Assembly (NCBI GenBank): GCA_950295325.1
Contig: OX485807.1
Location: 42,314,440 to 42,378,439, forward strand
DNA length: 64,000 nt
Direction: 5' to 3'
Source of the DNA: Polytrichum commune
Taxonomy: Eukaryota; Streptophyta; Polytrichopsida; Polytrichales; Polytrichaceae
In this document: positions 50,401 to 60,880 of the stretch, one piece after another
Layout: each line of letters starts with the position of its first letter
Numbering within the stretch: the stretch's first letter is position 1
Made by a program: the position numbers and the translations under genes
The notes under the pieces: generated by a model
Told to the model about the DNA's origin: nothing
Databases searched by the model: none
The model's input: only the letters and a program-made list of their open reading frames with translations

Positions 50401-53400
50401 TTATGTATACGATGTACACTAATGCCTCAAATATTACCCCTTACTACACTCATGTTAGTTCATACGTGGTATGAAGAGTCCACCCCCAAGGAATTGGACC
50501 AATAGGTTGAGACCCTCAAACCTTTATGAAGACTTCATCCACATTTAAGGAACCGCCAATTGTATCTAGGGATGTCCCTCCTTCACCTGCACAACTCCAA
50601 AAATTCACTATAAGTTATTAGCTTTAGAACTTGGTATTAGGAATTGGAAAAGAAAAAGATAGTTGAAGGCTTGATTCGATGTGAAGGAAAACTTACTTTC
50701 TCCGACTGGAAAAAAATCTTTAACACCTTCAAATGCATCTGGCTTAGACGAGGTGAGCCTTAGTGGCCCTTTCTTGGGTCCAGGATCCCATTCATCCCCA
50801 GTCAGCAAGTCCGGACTACAATCCAATCACAATTTGTAATGTTAGAGATTTGAATGTTGATATAAAATACTCTCAAATGAAGTCACAAGGTCCACCACCT
50901 TCATGTACCTGTTTTTTACCTAAAATATCTTTATTTTTTTATCTTAGGATACCCACAACATTCATTGTGAGGTAAGTGGGTCTTTGAAGGGACACTTCTA
51001 ACATTCCCCCCCCCCCCAATTATATCGCCTATTGAGCCTAGAATGGTTAAAAAAGTGTGAGCACGAAGTCCAATCTCTTTGACTGACATGTCTTTTTCAT
51101 GTCCTTTCATAGATCCACACCTATCCATACACCACTCAGCCAAAAGGTGTCCATTTAAGATGAGTAACCGAATTAGGCCCACTTACCTTACATCAAAAGT
51201 TGCTGCTGAGCTATTTTATCAATAATATTTTGGTCAGAAGTCCAGAAGCTTACATGGTGGAAAGTTGTTGCAGAACTTTGAAGATCTTATCAAAGTCTCT
51301 CAGGGTTGGATTTATGTCCTTGGCCATAACAAGATCTTGTAAAGCCTCGGGGAACTTTGCAAGCGAACATTTGACAAGGGCTCGTGCTTGCAAAGTACAA
51401 GGTTCCCCTTTGTTTAGGTCAGCCGCTTTGTTAAAGTCTTGTAAAGAGCTCTCAAAGTTCCCCAAGAAAAGCTTGATCCCCCCTCGAATTCTGCAACAAC
51501 ATGAAATTATTAAGATGGAACTTTCAAGCATGGGTGTTGTGGAGTATCTGTGTTCTATGAAAGCCATCATATTGATAAATAAGAATATTTTGTGACCAAA
51601 GTTGAAAATAAGATTTTGAAAGAATAGCACACCTGATGACGATATCAATCTGCTTGTTATGCATATCCAAGCGAATAATTTCATTTAGATCATGGAGTCC
51701 TCTTTGCCAAAACATTTGACATGTAGTCGAGGATCTCATGGGGGCTTCCCAAGATGCAAAAGTAATACTTTCGTGGGTTTTGAACATTGCAATGTGTTGA
51801 AGGTAGTTGAGAACTTGTTGTCGATAATCAATCATTTCTAGCTCTACGTTGCTGGAAAACCATATTTCACTCGCTTGTTAGTTATCCAAGGGGGTCAGTC
51901 TTTGTAAGATATTAAGAACCATCTGCAAAAAAATTCAAAGAAATTGAATTTATAATACAATTAACGTAATTATAGGATATTATAAAATTATATTAAAAAT
52001 CACTAGACATGTTTTGAAAACATTCATCAAATATATAAAACGTTCCATGAATATGCGCATTACTTCATAGCCCCACGAAAATACCCCTTTATCGCACGTG
52101 GTTCATATCCCTACAAGGGAGTTACCCCCGAGCTTAGTTAAAGTAACCAAGATCTGTAGTTTCAACATGCAGTGACTTGATATGCTCATATATGATCGAA
52201 TAAAAATGATGATGTTATTATATCTTGACATGCTTATGTGCTCCAAACATGATAAAATATAAGATCTTTCTTCAAACCACCTCTAAATAATTATTTACCT
52301 TCTCCAGTAGTCAATGAGCTCGGGATACTTGTTGTGAAGTTCACCTTTCACACCAGACTTGTTGTCTGTTGAAATTTCCCTTCTGCAATTCAAGGAAAAC
52401 AACATGAGCTCAATGTATATTACAAGCATGTTCATGGCACGTCATTGCAAAATCCAGGTAAAAAAGGTGTGCAAGCAGAGAAATTATTAACCTGTCAAGA
52501 ACATCTGACTCGCACTTTCCCAGTTGGAAAACTGTCTTCTTTGACGATGTCCATACTGATGCAAATTGGTGCCATCGATTTGCTAGAGCCTCTGAGAACA
52601 CTGCAAATTTAACAAACAACAAAACTGAATTACTTCAATTAGTCAATTAGTCAGATCAGAACATCTTTTATGACTTGATGTTGCAAATTCAAATAAGACG
52701 TTGTCCCTAATTTTGAGTAACTCATAGTAACTTTAATGTCATATTTTGGAATCAAGTCTTGATCTTGGAAGTTGTAGTGTACCCTGCCAAGGTGACGCCT
52801 TTCGGGGAGGTAAAATGTGAGTAGCTTCACTCCTCACCAAAAGTGAGGAACCATCAACCTTCACAACTTTGGCGGCATGAATAAGTGAACCTTCTTCAAA
52901 AGTCATTCCTTCTGTGTTTACAATAAGTTGGTCTAGGCATCCCTGATCCTATAACACACAAAGATGCTCCAAGTTAGCAAAAGATGGCATCATTTTTTAG
53001 CGGCAAAATTTGTCGAAGATTTGTGGCTATTTTTAATCAAGAAACTGCTAAGGATGTTTGACGTTGTAACGAGTGTTGGTCTAGTATCATCTTTGATTAA
53101 TCTTTATAATACTATTCGGGTATCTATAATGAATCAATGCTTTCCCAATTATTGATACATGTAGGGCATTTGATAATTTTTTTTTTCAATTACATTTGGG
53201 TCTACTACCTTATACCCAAGCAAAAGCGTCTCAGTATCAACGTGGTTCAAAATGGTATTGACCTAAATAGTAACTCAAATATACAAAGATTCTCTCAGCT
53301 TGAGATATCCACCAAATATCAATGTTTAATTGGTATTACATTTTTGACACTCATGGGTAGGTTCTTTGATACCAGTATTAATATTGATTATTGATACCAT

Positions 53401-56243
53401 GAATTCAGCTATATACCAGACCAGCACTGGTCTTAGGCCCTTGCCACACGAGAGGCAGAGGAAGTTTCACAACTTCCTCCAACATGGCACCTTGCCCAAG
53501 AAAAGTCTCTTTTTCCTCGTTTTTCTCCTTATATTGTGGACTTCCGGGCACTAGTGCCCGGTAGTTGCGAACTACATAATTTATTGTGCCATGTCACTCT
53601 ACTTTATTGCCAAGTAGATCCCGAAGCAAGATCCAAAGCAAAATCCAAAGCTAAAAAGTCATTGTTGCCACTCCCCATACTTCCTCTCATGTGGCAACCA
53701 CTTGCTCATTTGAACCAATGCTATTCATCCAACTCATTGCCATTCCTCCCGTGTGGTTTGGGCCTTAACCGCCACATGGCAAAAGAAACCAAACTGATTT
53801 ACAATCTTCCGAAATTCCAGAGGTGTATTTATAGTTGAACTGAAATCCTACGAGATAATTCTGTATGTAGAATCAGAACATCCATTGACAGTTGGCGGGT
53901 GTGAAAGCAGTTAATGCATTACCTCTACAAAGAAAATAAATTGCAAGGCTAGAAAACACAATTATTGAGAAGAAAACTTGGTAAGGTGTAGACTTATATA
54001 TATGACCTAATTATATGTATTTAAATTTCTGAATTTACTGTGATCAGTTTGACATATAGTGGAGATTTATAACAAAGCTACATTCAAAACAATCCTTAAC
54101 ACCAGTAATTAGCTAATTTTCTTTTCATTATATGTCATACTAAACCATATATCCAACGGAACCGTATATTAAAGCACCATTAACCAAATTTACATCAAGT
54201 TATCGTAGAGTTGCAAACCTGGGTTGGAGGTCCTGTACTTCTCAAGGTCATAGCAACGTGCTTTGTTGCTACTTTGATTTGCACTCCGTTCAGATGTAAT
54301 CCAGACATAATGATGCTTGTCTCTAAATGACAGTCAAAATATCAACACTAAATATTGTTATCTACTTTTGAAAAACATAAATATCTATCTATACCATATT
54401 GTTCTAAATAGTTTTGGTGTGTCTTTTCAAAGCAATAAATACGAGAATGTCATACTAGACCATCAACATGAGCTTTCCAAAATTGTAATATCTAACTTCA
54501 TTATAACTATACACATGTCACTAGTATGAAACAATCAAGATCTTCAATCCTCAATTAAACAAAGCCAATGTGGGATATCATAATATCACAAAATGGAGAC
54601 TTGAACCATAGTATTAAGTACTAAGGGAAATATAGGATGTAATTAACTTTGAACTGAACAATATTGAATCAGGCCATGAAACTTACTTTCTTGTTGCCAC
54701 CTTACCCCAACATTGATTGGTACATCACCTTTTCGAAGGTTGTGAAGATTAATCTCCTCATCTGCGGCCACACTATGAAAAACTGAGAAAATTCGAAATT
54801 ATAAATAAAGATGATAAAATATGTATTGGTCAGGTTATCAAATCCCACACAAATTAGGATGAGATTCAAACAATTGTGCGCAACGCCTGACGCAACAAAA
54901 CGAGTATGATTCACCCATAAATCATCATAATGATTTTGACAGCCTTTAAACATGTGAAACCGATTACTGGTAACAAACTTGGTACATCGCTTTGGACAAG
55001 TTAAAACAGTCAGTAAGACTCGCATCTTGCCCTGCCATGTGACCTTCTTTGTGGGCAGGGCAAGGCAAGTCGAAGTTAGTCATAAATAATAAAGGACTAT
55101 AAATGTGAGTGTAAAGCTTGTGAAACTTGTACCTTTGAAATATAGAATACCCCATGTCCCCAGTTGAAGAGTGCATGATTTGTCGACCTCCACGCAATAT
55201 TTAAGAAGCTTCACCGCCTTGGCCAGAACCACGGGATCAGTAGACAACGCCACTTGCAAAATAACAAAGGATTTCCATTGCTGTATTTCACGGTGTGCAA
55301 GGTTGTGAAGCTGCTCCTTGACATCGCTCACAAAGGACAGGGAATCGCATTCTGCAAGGTGTAATGTCGCCACAAACATGGAACTGGAAGAGTTTGAGGA
55401 AGGGATTGAATCCATATGAGCATAGGGAAAATTATCCGGCTCCAATGGATTATTACATGTGAATTCAGATGACCTAGAATTTGATACCTCCTCATTATGG
55501 CACCTCCGAGTCGAAGGTGCCCCATCGACGTGCTCTAAGTTGGACTCAATATTGAAGCTTCTAATTGTAACGTCATGGCCGAATGTGTTGGAGTTCTCAT
55601 AAGCAATGTTGTCCTCCACATATTGAGATGTGGAATCCATCAATGATACTCTTCCCTCACTATCATGATGAATTTTTGATAATTCTATAATTTCATCATG
55701 TGTTGGGCCTATAGTATTTACATTCGAGGAGCTAGCCGGCTCTTCATTTATACTACTGTGACCTCCCGGTTGAATAGTATCCGGTGGTCTGACTGGTCCC
55801 TTCACAACGGATACTCTTCCCTCAATATCATGATGAGTTCCTACCATATCTATAGTCTCATGTGTTGGGCCGATAGTATTTACATTCGAGGAGCTAGCCG
55901 GCTCGTCGTTTGAAATACTGTGACCTCCTGGTTGAACAATATCCGATGATCTGAGTAGTTCGTTCACAATGAGTGATCTCATGGATTCCGCGAGGTTTCG
56001 GTTAACCACTAGATCTTCTTGCTCCACAGAATTCCGGTTTGGGGGGTTTAATACACTATTATTGGGCAAATTTATATACTGATCTAGTCCCACTGCTCTC
56101 CTAATCCAAGGAAAAAATTGGGCCAAAAAAGTCCAAAAAGTGTGTCTGCATAAGTCATAAATACAGGCTCCTAAGATGCTGATAAGTAAACCCACCACAA
56201 CTGCAGGCACCCAAATGTTGATCTTCTCACTACTTGAAGACAT
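44593..56243 (-). CDS. Membrane-anchored TPR-like and leucine-rich-repeat protein, 14-exon model, about 1,949 aa
   Basis: Exons in transcription order: 56243-55133, 54761-54687, 54322-54219, 52948-52783, 52600-52492, 52382-52299, 51851-51633, 51490-51254, 50815-50697, 50586-50522, 49336-49185, 49055-48967, 48238-47764, 47437-44593. All introns are GT-AG, every junction keeps frame, and the total is 5,850 nt. Regions: a hydrophobic anchor (VVVGLLISILGACIYDL, residues about 15-31); a Ser-rich linker with a 54-residue duplication at 101-200 (PGGHS..(N/D)EPASSS, NVNTIGPTH, EGRVS); a unique middle region (GDVPINVGVRWQQE, LIVNTEGMTFEEGSLIHA, EALANRWHQFASVW); TPR-like repeats at about 623-690 (LGNFESSLQDFNKAADLN, KFPEALQDLVMAKDIN); a low-complexity link; and about 38 LRRs from about residue 1020. 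No NB-ARC, TIR or kinase motif is visible. The last exon could belong to a separate gene, and the weakest links are the acceptor of exon 2 and the GTTTGA donor of exon 10. Function is unknown; binding or scaffolding is inferred only from the repeats. Confidence 0.6.
53228..53435. repeat. Dispersed repeat, copy 2, in intron 3 of the LRR gene
   Basis: This is the counterpart of 42275-42485, in the same + strand orientation. It directly abuts the Tourist-like MITE that starts at 53436. Confidence 0.55.
53436..53764. mobile_element. Tourist-like (PIF/Harbinger) MITE, second family, in intron 3 of the LRR gene
   Basis: The element is 329 bp. The ends GGCCCTTGCCACACGAGAGG and CCTCCCGTGTGGTTTGGGCC are imperfect inverted repeats. 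TTA flanks both sides (53433-53435 and 53765-53767). Its termini differ from the family at 3563 and 23847. An ORF through the element is not coding. Confidence 0.78.
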
Positions 56244-57741
56244 TTGGTCACTAAAAAAAACTTGGGATAACTCTATTCACAATACATAGGCTTGCAAAAA
56301 CATGAAAGTGATATTTCTGCTATGGAGTTTCTTAACACATTCAGACTTTGACTTATAATAACAGGGTGTATCATGCCATGAGCACATAGTGTGTCAATCG
56401 GTGCGTGACTTTGTAATTTGAATATGTATATTTTGAAATTTTTAATCTATATATTTATTACACTATGTACTAGAAGTTCCATGTGCTTCATGGAGCTATG
56501 GTACCAATGAGAACTTAACAAAGTGATTGTGTGAAACCGAATAAGTTTGACTCCCATTCTTAAATGAGACTTGAACTATATAGATGAGGAGAGGTGAGCT
56601 CACCAAGAGACAAGAGTTATATCATCTCCACCAACATGACCCCTCATGCGGCCCCCTTATCACCGTGAAATTTAATTTGTGGTGAAGATGGATATTGTGC
56701 CATATCTGACACAATATCATAACAATCCATCCGTCAACAACTAGCCCATCTCAAACTTGCTGAGAGCAATATTGAGCAAAGTTGGTTCCTACAGAACCCA
56801 AGCTAGCCCAAGACACTACATCTCTAGATAAAATATGTCAAAATATGTAGGAGAATACTTTTAACTCTCAAAACATACACTCATTCTAAGCAGTATTGGT
56901 TGCTTGATAAATCACACTAACCCTCAAGGACTAGAGTTTTTTAGTCTACCTGTTTCACATTAAACATTGAAGAAGGCATTCTTCATGGTTAAATCAACTG
57001 CGAAACTAGAAAAATATGCAAGGCTATCAAAAACACTACATGTATACACACATCTCAACAATGGATTTCTATCTACTCACACATACTCATAGCCATCCTT
57101 GACATATGTACAGGACTGAATATCTCTGTCAACTGGAAACCCACTGCAAAATCTGCACTACTTATTAACACCTAACGTATCAGACGTTCAACCCACACCT
57201 GAAACTTAATTTGGCAAACACTCTCTCCTGCTACGCTTGCCTAGCCTAGTCTACCCATCACAGAAGGTGGTTCATAGTGCCTCTTACCCCATCACACAAG
57301 GTGCAGGGCGATGCACCCCGCCACTGCCAAATCCAAATCACCATGGCCTCGTGAAGAATGCCTATGGCTTGAGAGCTTGCTTTCGCAGCGTGCAGGTCCA
57401 TAACTCTCTGGAACTTGGAAGACTTGTAACAAAGTATCTATGAAGGGAAACTTGCTTGATGACACGACAAGTGCATCACTCTGGGTCCCTGTGGATATAT
57501 AAGTTAGAACCGTGGCCCTGGCTGCTTGAGCTTGGATGGAACTTTGGAAGTACTTTGCGTGCCACGCGGCGCCGGTGACATTCAAGCCCGGGCTATTTCT
57601 CCCTTGCTTCCCCCTCCCCCGCACCAGGCCCATTCCAAGAACCGCACACCCCAGGAAGCCTCTGCGTCCACTCAACAGCTTCCTCCGGCCTCACTTCCCC
57701 AGCCTTCCTTGTCTAAGAGCAGGCTTATAGGATTACAGGCC
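56244..57741. other. Upstream region of the LRR gene and intergenic DNA
   Basis: The promoter of the minus-strand LRR gene must lie here, but no confident TATA box can be singled out in the AT-rich sequence. From about 57230 the sequence becomes GC-rich with overlapping short ORFs on both strands. None shows splice support or a recognisable product. Confidence 0.4.
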
Positions 57742-57802
57742 GCCCACACATACTGGTGGTAGGCAGCAGTGAACGGGTTCACTGCCACCAGTAAGTGTGG
57801 GC
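57742..57802. repeat. Strong hairpin next to a hAT MITE
   Basis: The arms GCCCACACATACTGGTGG and CCACCAGTAAGTGTGGGC pair with one mismatch, and an inner pair CAGTGAAC/GTTCACTG extends the stem. The right arm ends exactly where hAT MITE copy 5 begins. Confidence 0.7.
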
Positions 57803-58017
57803 CTATGTTCGGGGAGAATCGGCTGTTGGGTATAGATGAACTGGTTGAGTTTGAGAAATAACCAGTTGAATTAGATCTCACAAAACTTATCAATCGTTCT
57901 AGAGGAATATAGAGAACGTACCTCCAATTAATAAAGAAACAACTGGAAGTTCACACATTGGACTTGGAAAGAATAGAATTTTAACCGATCTTGCCAAAAA
58001 ATCTCCATGAACATTTA
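57803..58017. mobile_element. hAT-type MITE, family A, copy 5, right end altered
   Basis: The left end CTATGTTCGGGGAGA and the interior (GAACTGGTTGAGTTTGAG, TCTAGAGGAATATAGAGAA) match copy 1. The right end ATCTCCATGAACATT is diverged. It runs into the 217-bp TA-target element, and no matching 8-bp duplication is found. Confidence 0.65.
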
Positions 58018-58234
58018 GTCAAATATGATATTTAGTGTGACTTACTATTTGTATTTACACGGTGCTATATCCTTTTATTTATGAAATATTTTTTTACCAA
58101 GTAAAGATGTCAATGTTTTATAATGTCCAAACTATCAATTTAATAATTTTTGGTAAAATATGAGACGTACAGTAAATAGATGTAGCATTGCGTAATTCCA
58201 CATAGCAAGCTTTGCCTAAATACCATATTTAGTG
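58018..58234. mobile_element. 217-bp TA-target MITE, copy B (inverted relative to copy A)
   Basis: The reverse complement aligns along its length with 12316-12532. Shared blocks include AAGTAAAGAYGT.AATG followed by TTTTATAAT.TCCAAAC, and ATGAGACRTACA. TA flanks both ends (58016-58017 and 58235-58236). The right terminus is CATATTTAGTG. Confidence 0.7.
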
Positions 58235-58890
58235 TAGTTCTAGAGAGATATGAATTCATGGCCTTTCTGTAAACTCACTCATTGCAAAGGTGAAAACGTA
58301 GTGAATTATCTCGCTTGAAACTATCCGGAAGTGCGGAATTATCTCGCTCAAAATTATCTAATAGTACAAAATTATCTGGCATGTGAAATTACCGATCGCA
58401 TCAATGAATGAGCAAGTGGCAAGACCGATGCAACCAATCGCTGCCACTGCTATAAAGTTATGCAAAAGTTCAACCCTGCTAGTGGGAGTCGCCGACTAGT
58501 CTCATCACCAGTAGGTGTGGGGAGGCTATTAGAAAAGCACCGATGGAGCTTTTTCACCATCGTTGACTCTCCCTTCATTCCTGTCCATTCATTGAGATAT
58601 TTCTACCCTCGATCCCTACTTTGCTTGCTCACTTCAATCACCTTTCCACCCGGCAACAATATTCATTAGTACCTCGCCTGATAAGGAGGGAAGCTATCTT
58701 ATGAGCGATGAGCGGTGAGCAGTAACACATGAGCAATGAGCAGTAACATATGAGCAATGAATCCAAATTTAGTAAAGACACACGGGTTTAGGGTTTACAA
58801 CCAAATTTTTGACAAATTAAATTGCATATTTTCAATTGTAAATTGCCAGTATTTAAAATGAAGCACAAGTGAAAGGGCCCTATTTCCATG
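58235..58890. other. Intergenic, with a short tandem repeat
   Basis: There is no convincing gene. At about 58691-58765 GAGCRATGAGC and AGTAACAYATGAGC units repeat imperfectly. Confidence 0.4.
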
Positions 58891-58894
58891 GATC

Positions 58895-59110
58895 ATTTAG
58901 AACACTTTCAATCCATTGTTGATTTTTATTATAATAATTCAAACCAATACATGTCATTTATTGACATCCTTATACATGTAGCTACAACTAGCACTTGTAC
59001 AACCACTCACATTCTACAACACCAGCAAATTCAAGTAGGTGCATAACCTCATTATACATATATGTCGGTGCCATAATTGTGAGCCACTCAAACTGCTCAC
59101 GGGTTGAATA
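58895..59110 (-). pseudogene. Duplicated 3' tail of the MULE-like gene
   Basis: This matches 59475-59660. Both contain TTTTTATTATAATAAT, ACATGTCATTTATTGACAT, CACTCACATTCTACAA and 'CCAGCAA.TTCAAGTAG'. The copy includes the last codons of the transposase ORF and its 3' flank. It lies about 580 bp downstream of the original, with a SINE-like segment between them. Confidence 0.65.
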
Positions 59111-59174
59111 AAGGCCCAGAATCTACAAAAGAAAGAAAATTAGATATTAGAAATAGTGAATATGTAGGTAGCTA

Positions 59175-59390
59175 CTAGGTTTTGAGACATCCGCCTGTGG
59201 ATGCGAGTTGTGTAAGAGACTGGTATTAGGTCTGGATCAACCCGGGTTCGAATCCGGTTGGTTACATTGACTGGTGCTATCCCAAATTGAGCTAGTGATA
59301 AAGCAGGAATAATCTATAGGCGGATACCAAGAAGACGTTACTACGCGGATGTGCGTAGAATCTTCTTAATTGTTTTTTATTTTTAGAAAC
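59175..59390 (+). mobile_element. Possible tRNA-derived SINE
   Basis: GGTTCGAATCC at 59245-59255 is a perfect polymerase III B box. A looser A-box-like GTTGTGTAAGAGACTGG lies upstream, at a distance usual for tRNA heads. The segment ends in a T-rich tract. It does not fold into an intact tRNA. Target duplications were not resolved. Confidence 0.45.
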
Positions 59391-60880
59391 GTGTTATTAT
59401 TTATCCGTGTGAATCAATCAAACCACACATGGTTGGGTCGCAGTCTAAATAAAAATGAAATTACTGAATCATTTGAAATACTTTTAGTCCACTACTAATT
59501 TTTATTATAATAATCCAAACCAAAACATGTCATTTATTGACATTCAAATATATGTTGCTTAATAGAACACTTGCAATACTACTCACATTCTACAATACCA
59601 GCAAGTTCAAGTAGTCGCATGACCTCATTATAGGTATATGTAGGTGCATGAATGAACTTGTCACTCTCGTAATCCACCTTGCACAAAAATCTAAACACAT
59701 AATAAAGATGTTTACAATACACCCATTTTCCTTTCTTTCCCAATGCATGAGAGGACATTTTCGTGAAATCTGGACATGTGCAATGCGGGATATCACCAAT
59801 TGTGACATGGTAGGTGATATCCTGCTTGGAGACAATGTTGATTATCACTCTAAAGCCCGGATATGGAATGGCAGTGACCCCAACCACATAGTAACCTCCA
59901 TGAGTCCGGCGCTCTCCCATTTGTTTTTGTGATCCGCCAGAGGTGCTGTTGGATTACGACGCACTGTCTTCCCAAATCTGAATGTAGGGTGGGCGTCTGG
60001 GTTTGGTGGCATAGAAAAATGCGAGCGAGGGATGGGAAGAGTTGCGATTGTTGAAAGCCTACGACGAGGAGACAATGCCTCCCTCTGCTGTAGTTGAAAT
60101 CCAGCATCTTCAAGTGCCAAAACCTCCTCTCTCGATAGATTGGTACCTATCTTCACTGGCCACGTGTTGGATACTATAGGCCAATCCAACACATATTTCT
60201 TCTTACTACCACTCACACAACATTTGATGTCGTCAGGACAAAACCAAAATTCATACTCCACATTGTTGGGAGAGCAAAATTCCTTCCTGAGCCCTTTGTA
60301 TGTTGGAGCAGGTGTGCCATGTTTCCCAGTCCCGACTTTGGCATTGCACATAGTCCCTGTAATGGCCTGCAGTGCCCAACAACGTTTGGCTGAGTTGGGT
60401 GGCAATCTTGCAATGTGCCACTTAGAAGCAAGACAATCAGTCTCTAACACGGATGTAGTATGAGCCACACCATGAATTGCAGAACTCAACGATTCCTCTA
60501 TGCGTTGACGAGTTGCTCGGGTGTTGGGACGAGGAATGGAATAGTTCACTTTATCGGGTCGATGAGAGTCACAATCAACACCCGGTGGTAGGTTGAGTTT
60601 GCGTTTGGTGGAACCAAAGAGTTATGACCCTTCTAATGCACAATCTCTAGTGTTGACGTCTTCTGCCCCTGGGTAAGACTTCATGGCATCAACCAACATT
60701 TTTGGATCTCCACACCTAGCAGCTGCTTTGAGTTTCAAGGAGGCCGAATCAGGACCTTTACCATCAGACCCCCATTTCAACCATGTCCGATAATTTGCAA
60801 TTTGCATGAAGGCACGGATCATGTCGTCCACTGTAGCTTCATATAAACAAGTCATCTTGTTGCCGGACTGTTGGAGCCAT

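Noticed and set aside
50931..51182. Minus-strand ORF MGLIRLLILNGHLLAEW
   Set aside because: It starts inside sequence following a GTAAGT donor (about 51189), spans a run of 12 C at 51006-51017, and sits in an intron of the LRR gene.
51250..51254. Stop codon at 51250-51252 as the end of a 702-residue gene
   Set aside because: Considered as an alternative. The stop is formed by a good GTAAGC donor, and the next exon (50815-50697) joins in frame, so I prefer continuation. It remains possible as an intron-retention isoform.
54687..54779. Alternative exon 2 using acceptor CATAG at 54771 (frame VWPQMRRLIFTT)
   Set aside because: It could be followed by a protein-like frame in exon 3 (DKHHYVWITSERSANQ), but that frame cannot enter exon 4, which needs a phase-0 junction. 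The chosen frame fits all junctions.
57237..57893. GC-rich overlapping ORFs on both strands
   Set aside because: No splice sites, homologue wording or conserved frame; composition alone explains the ORFs.
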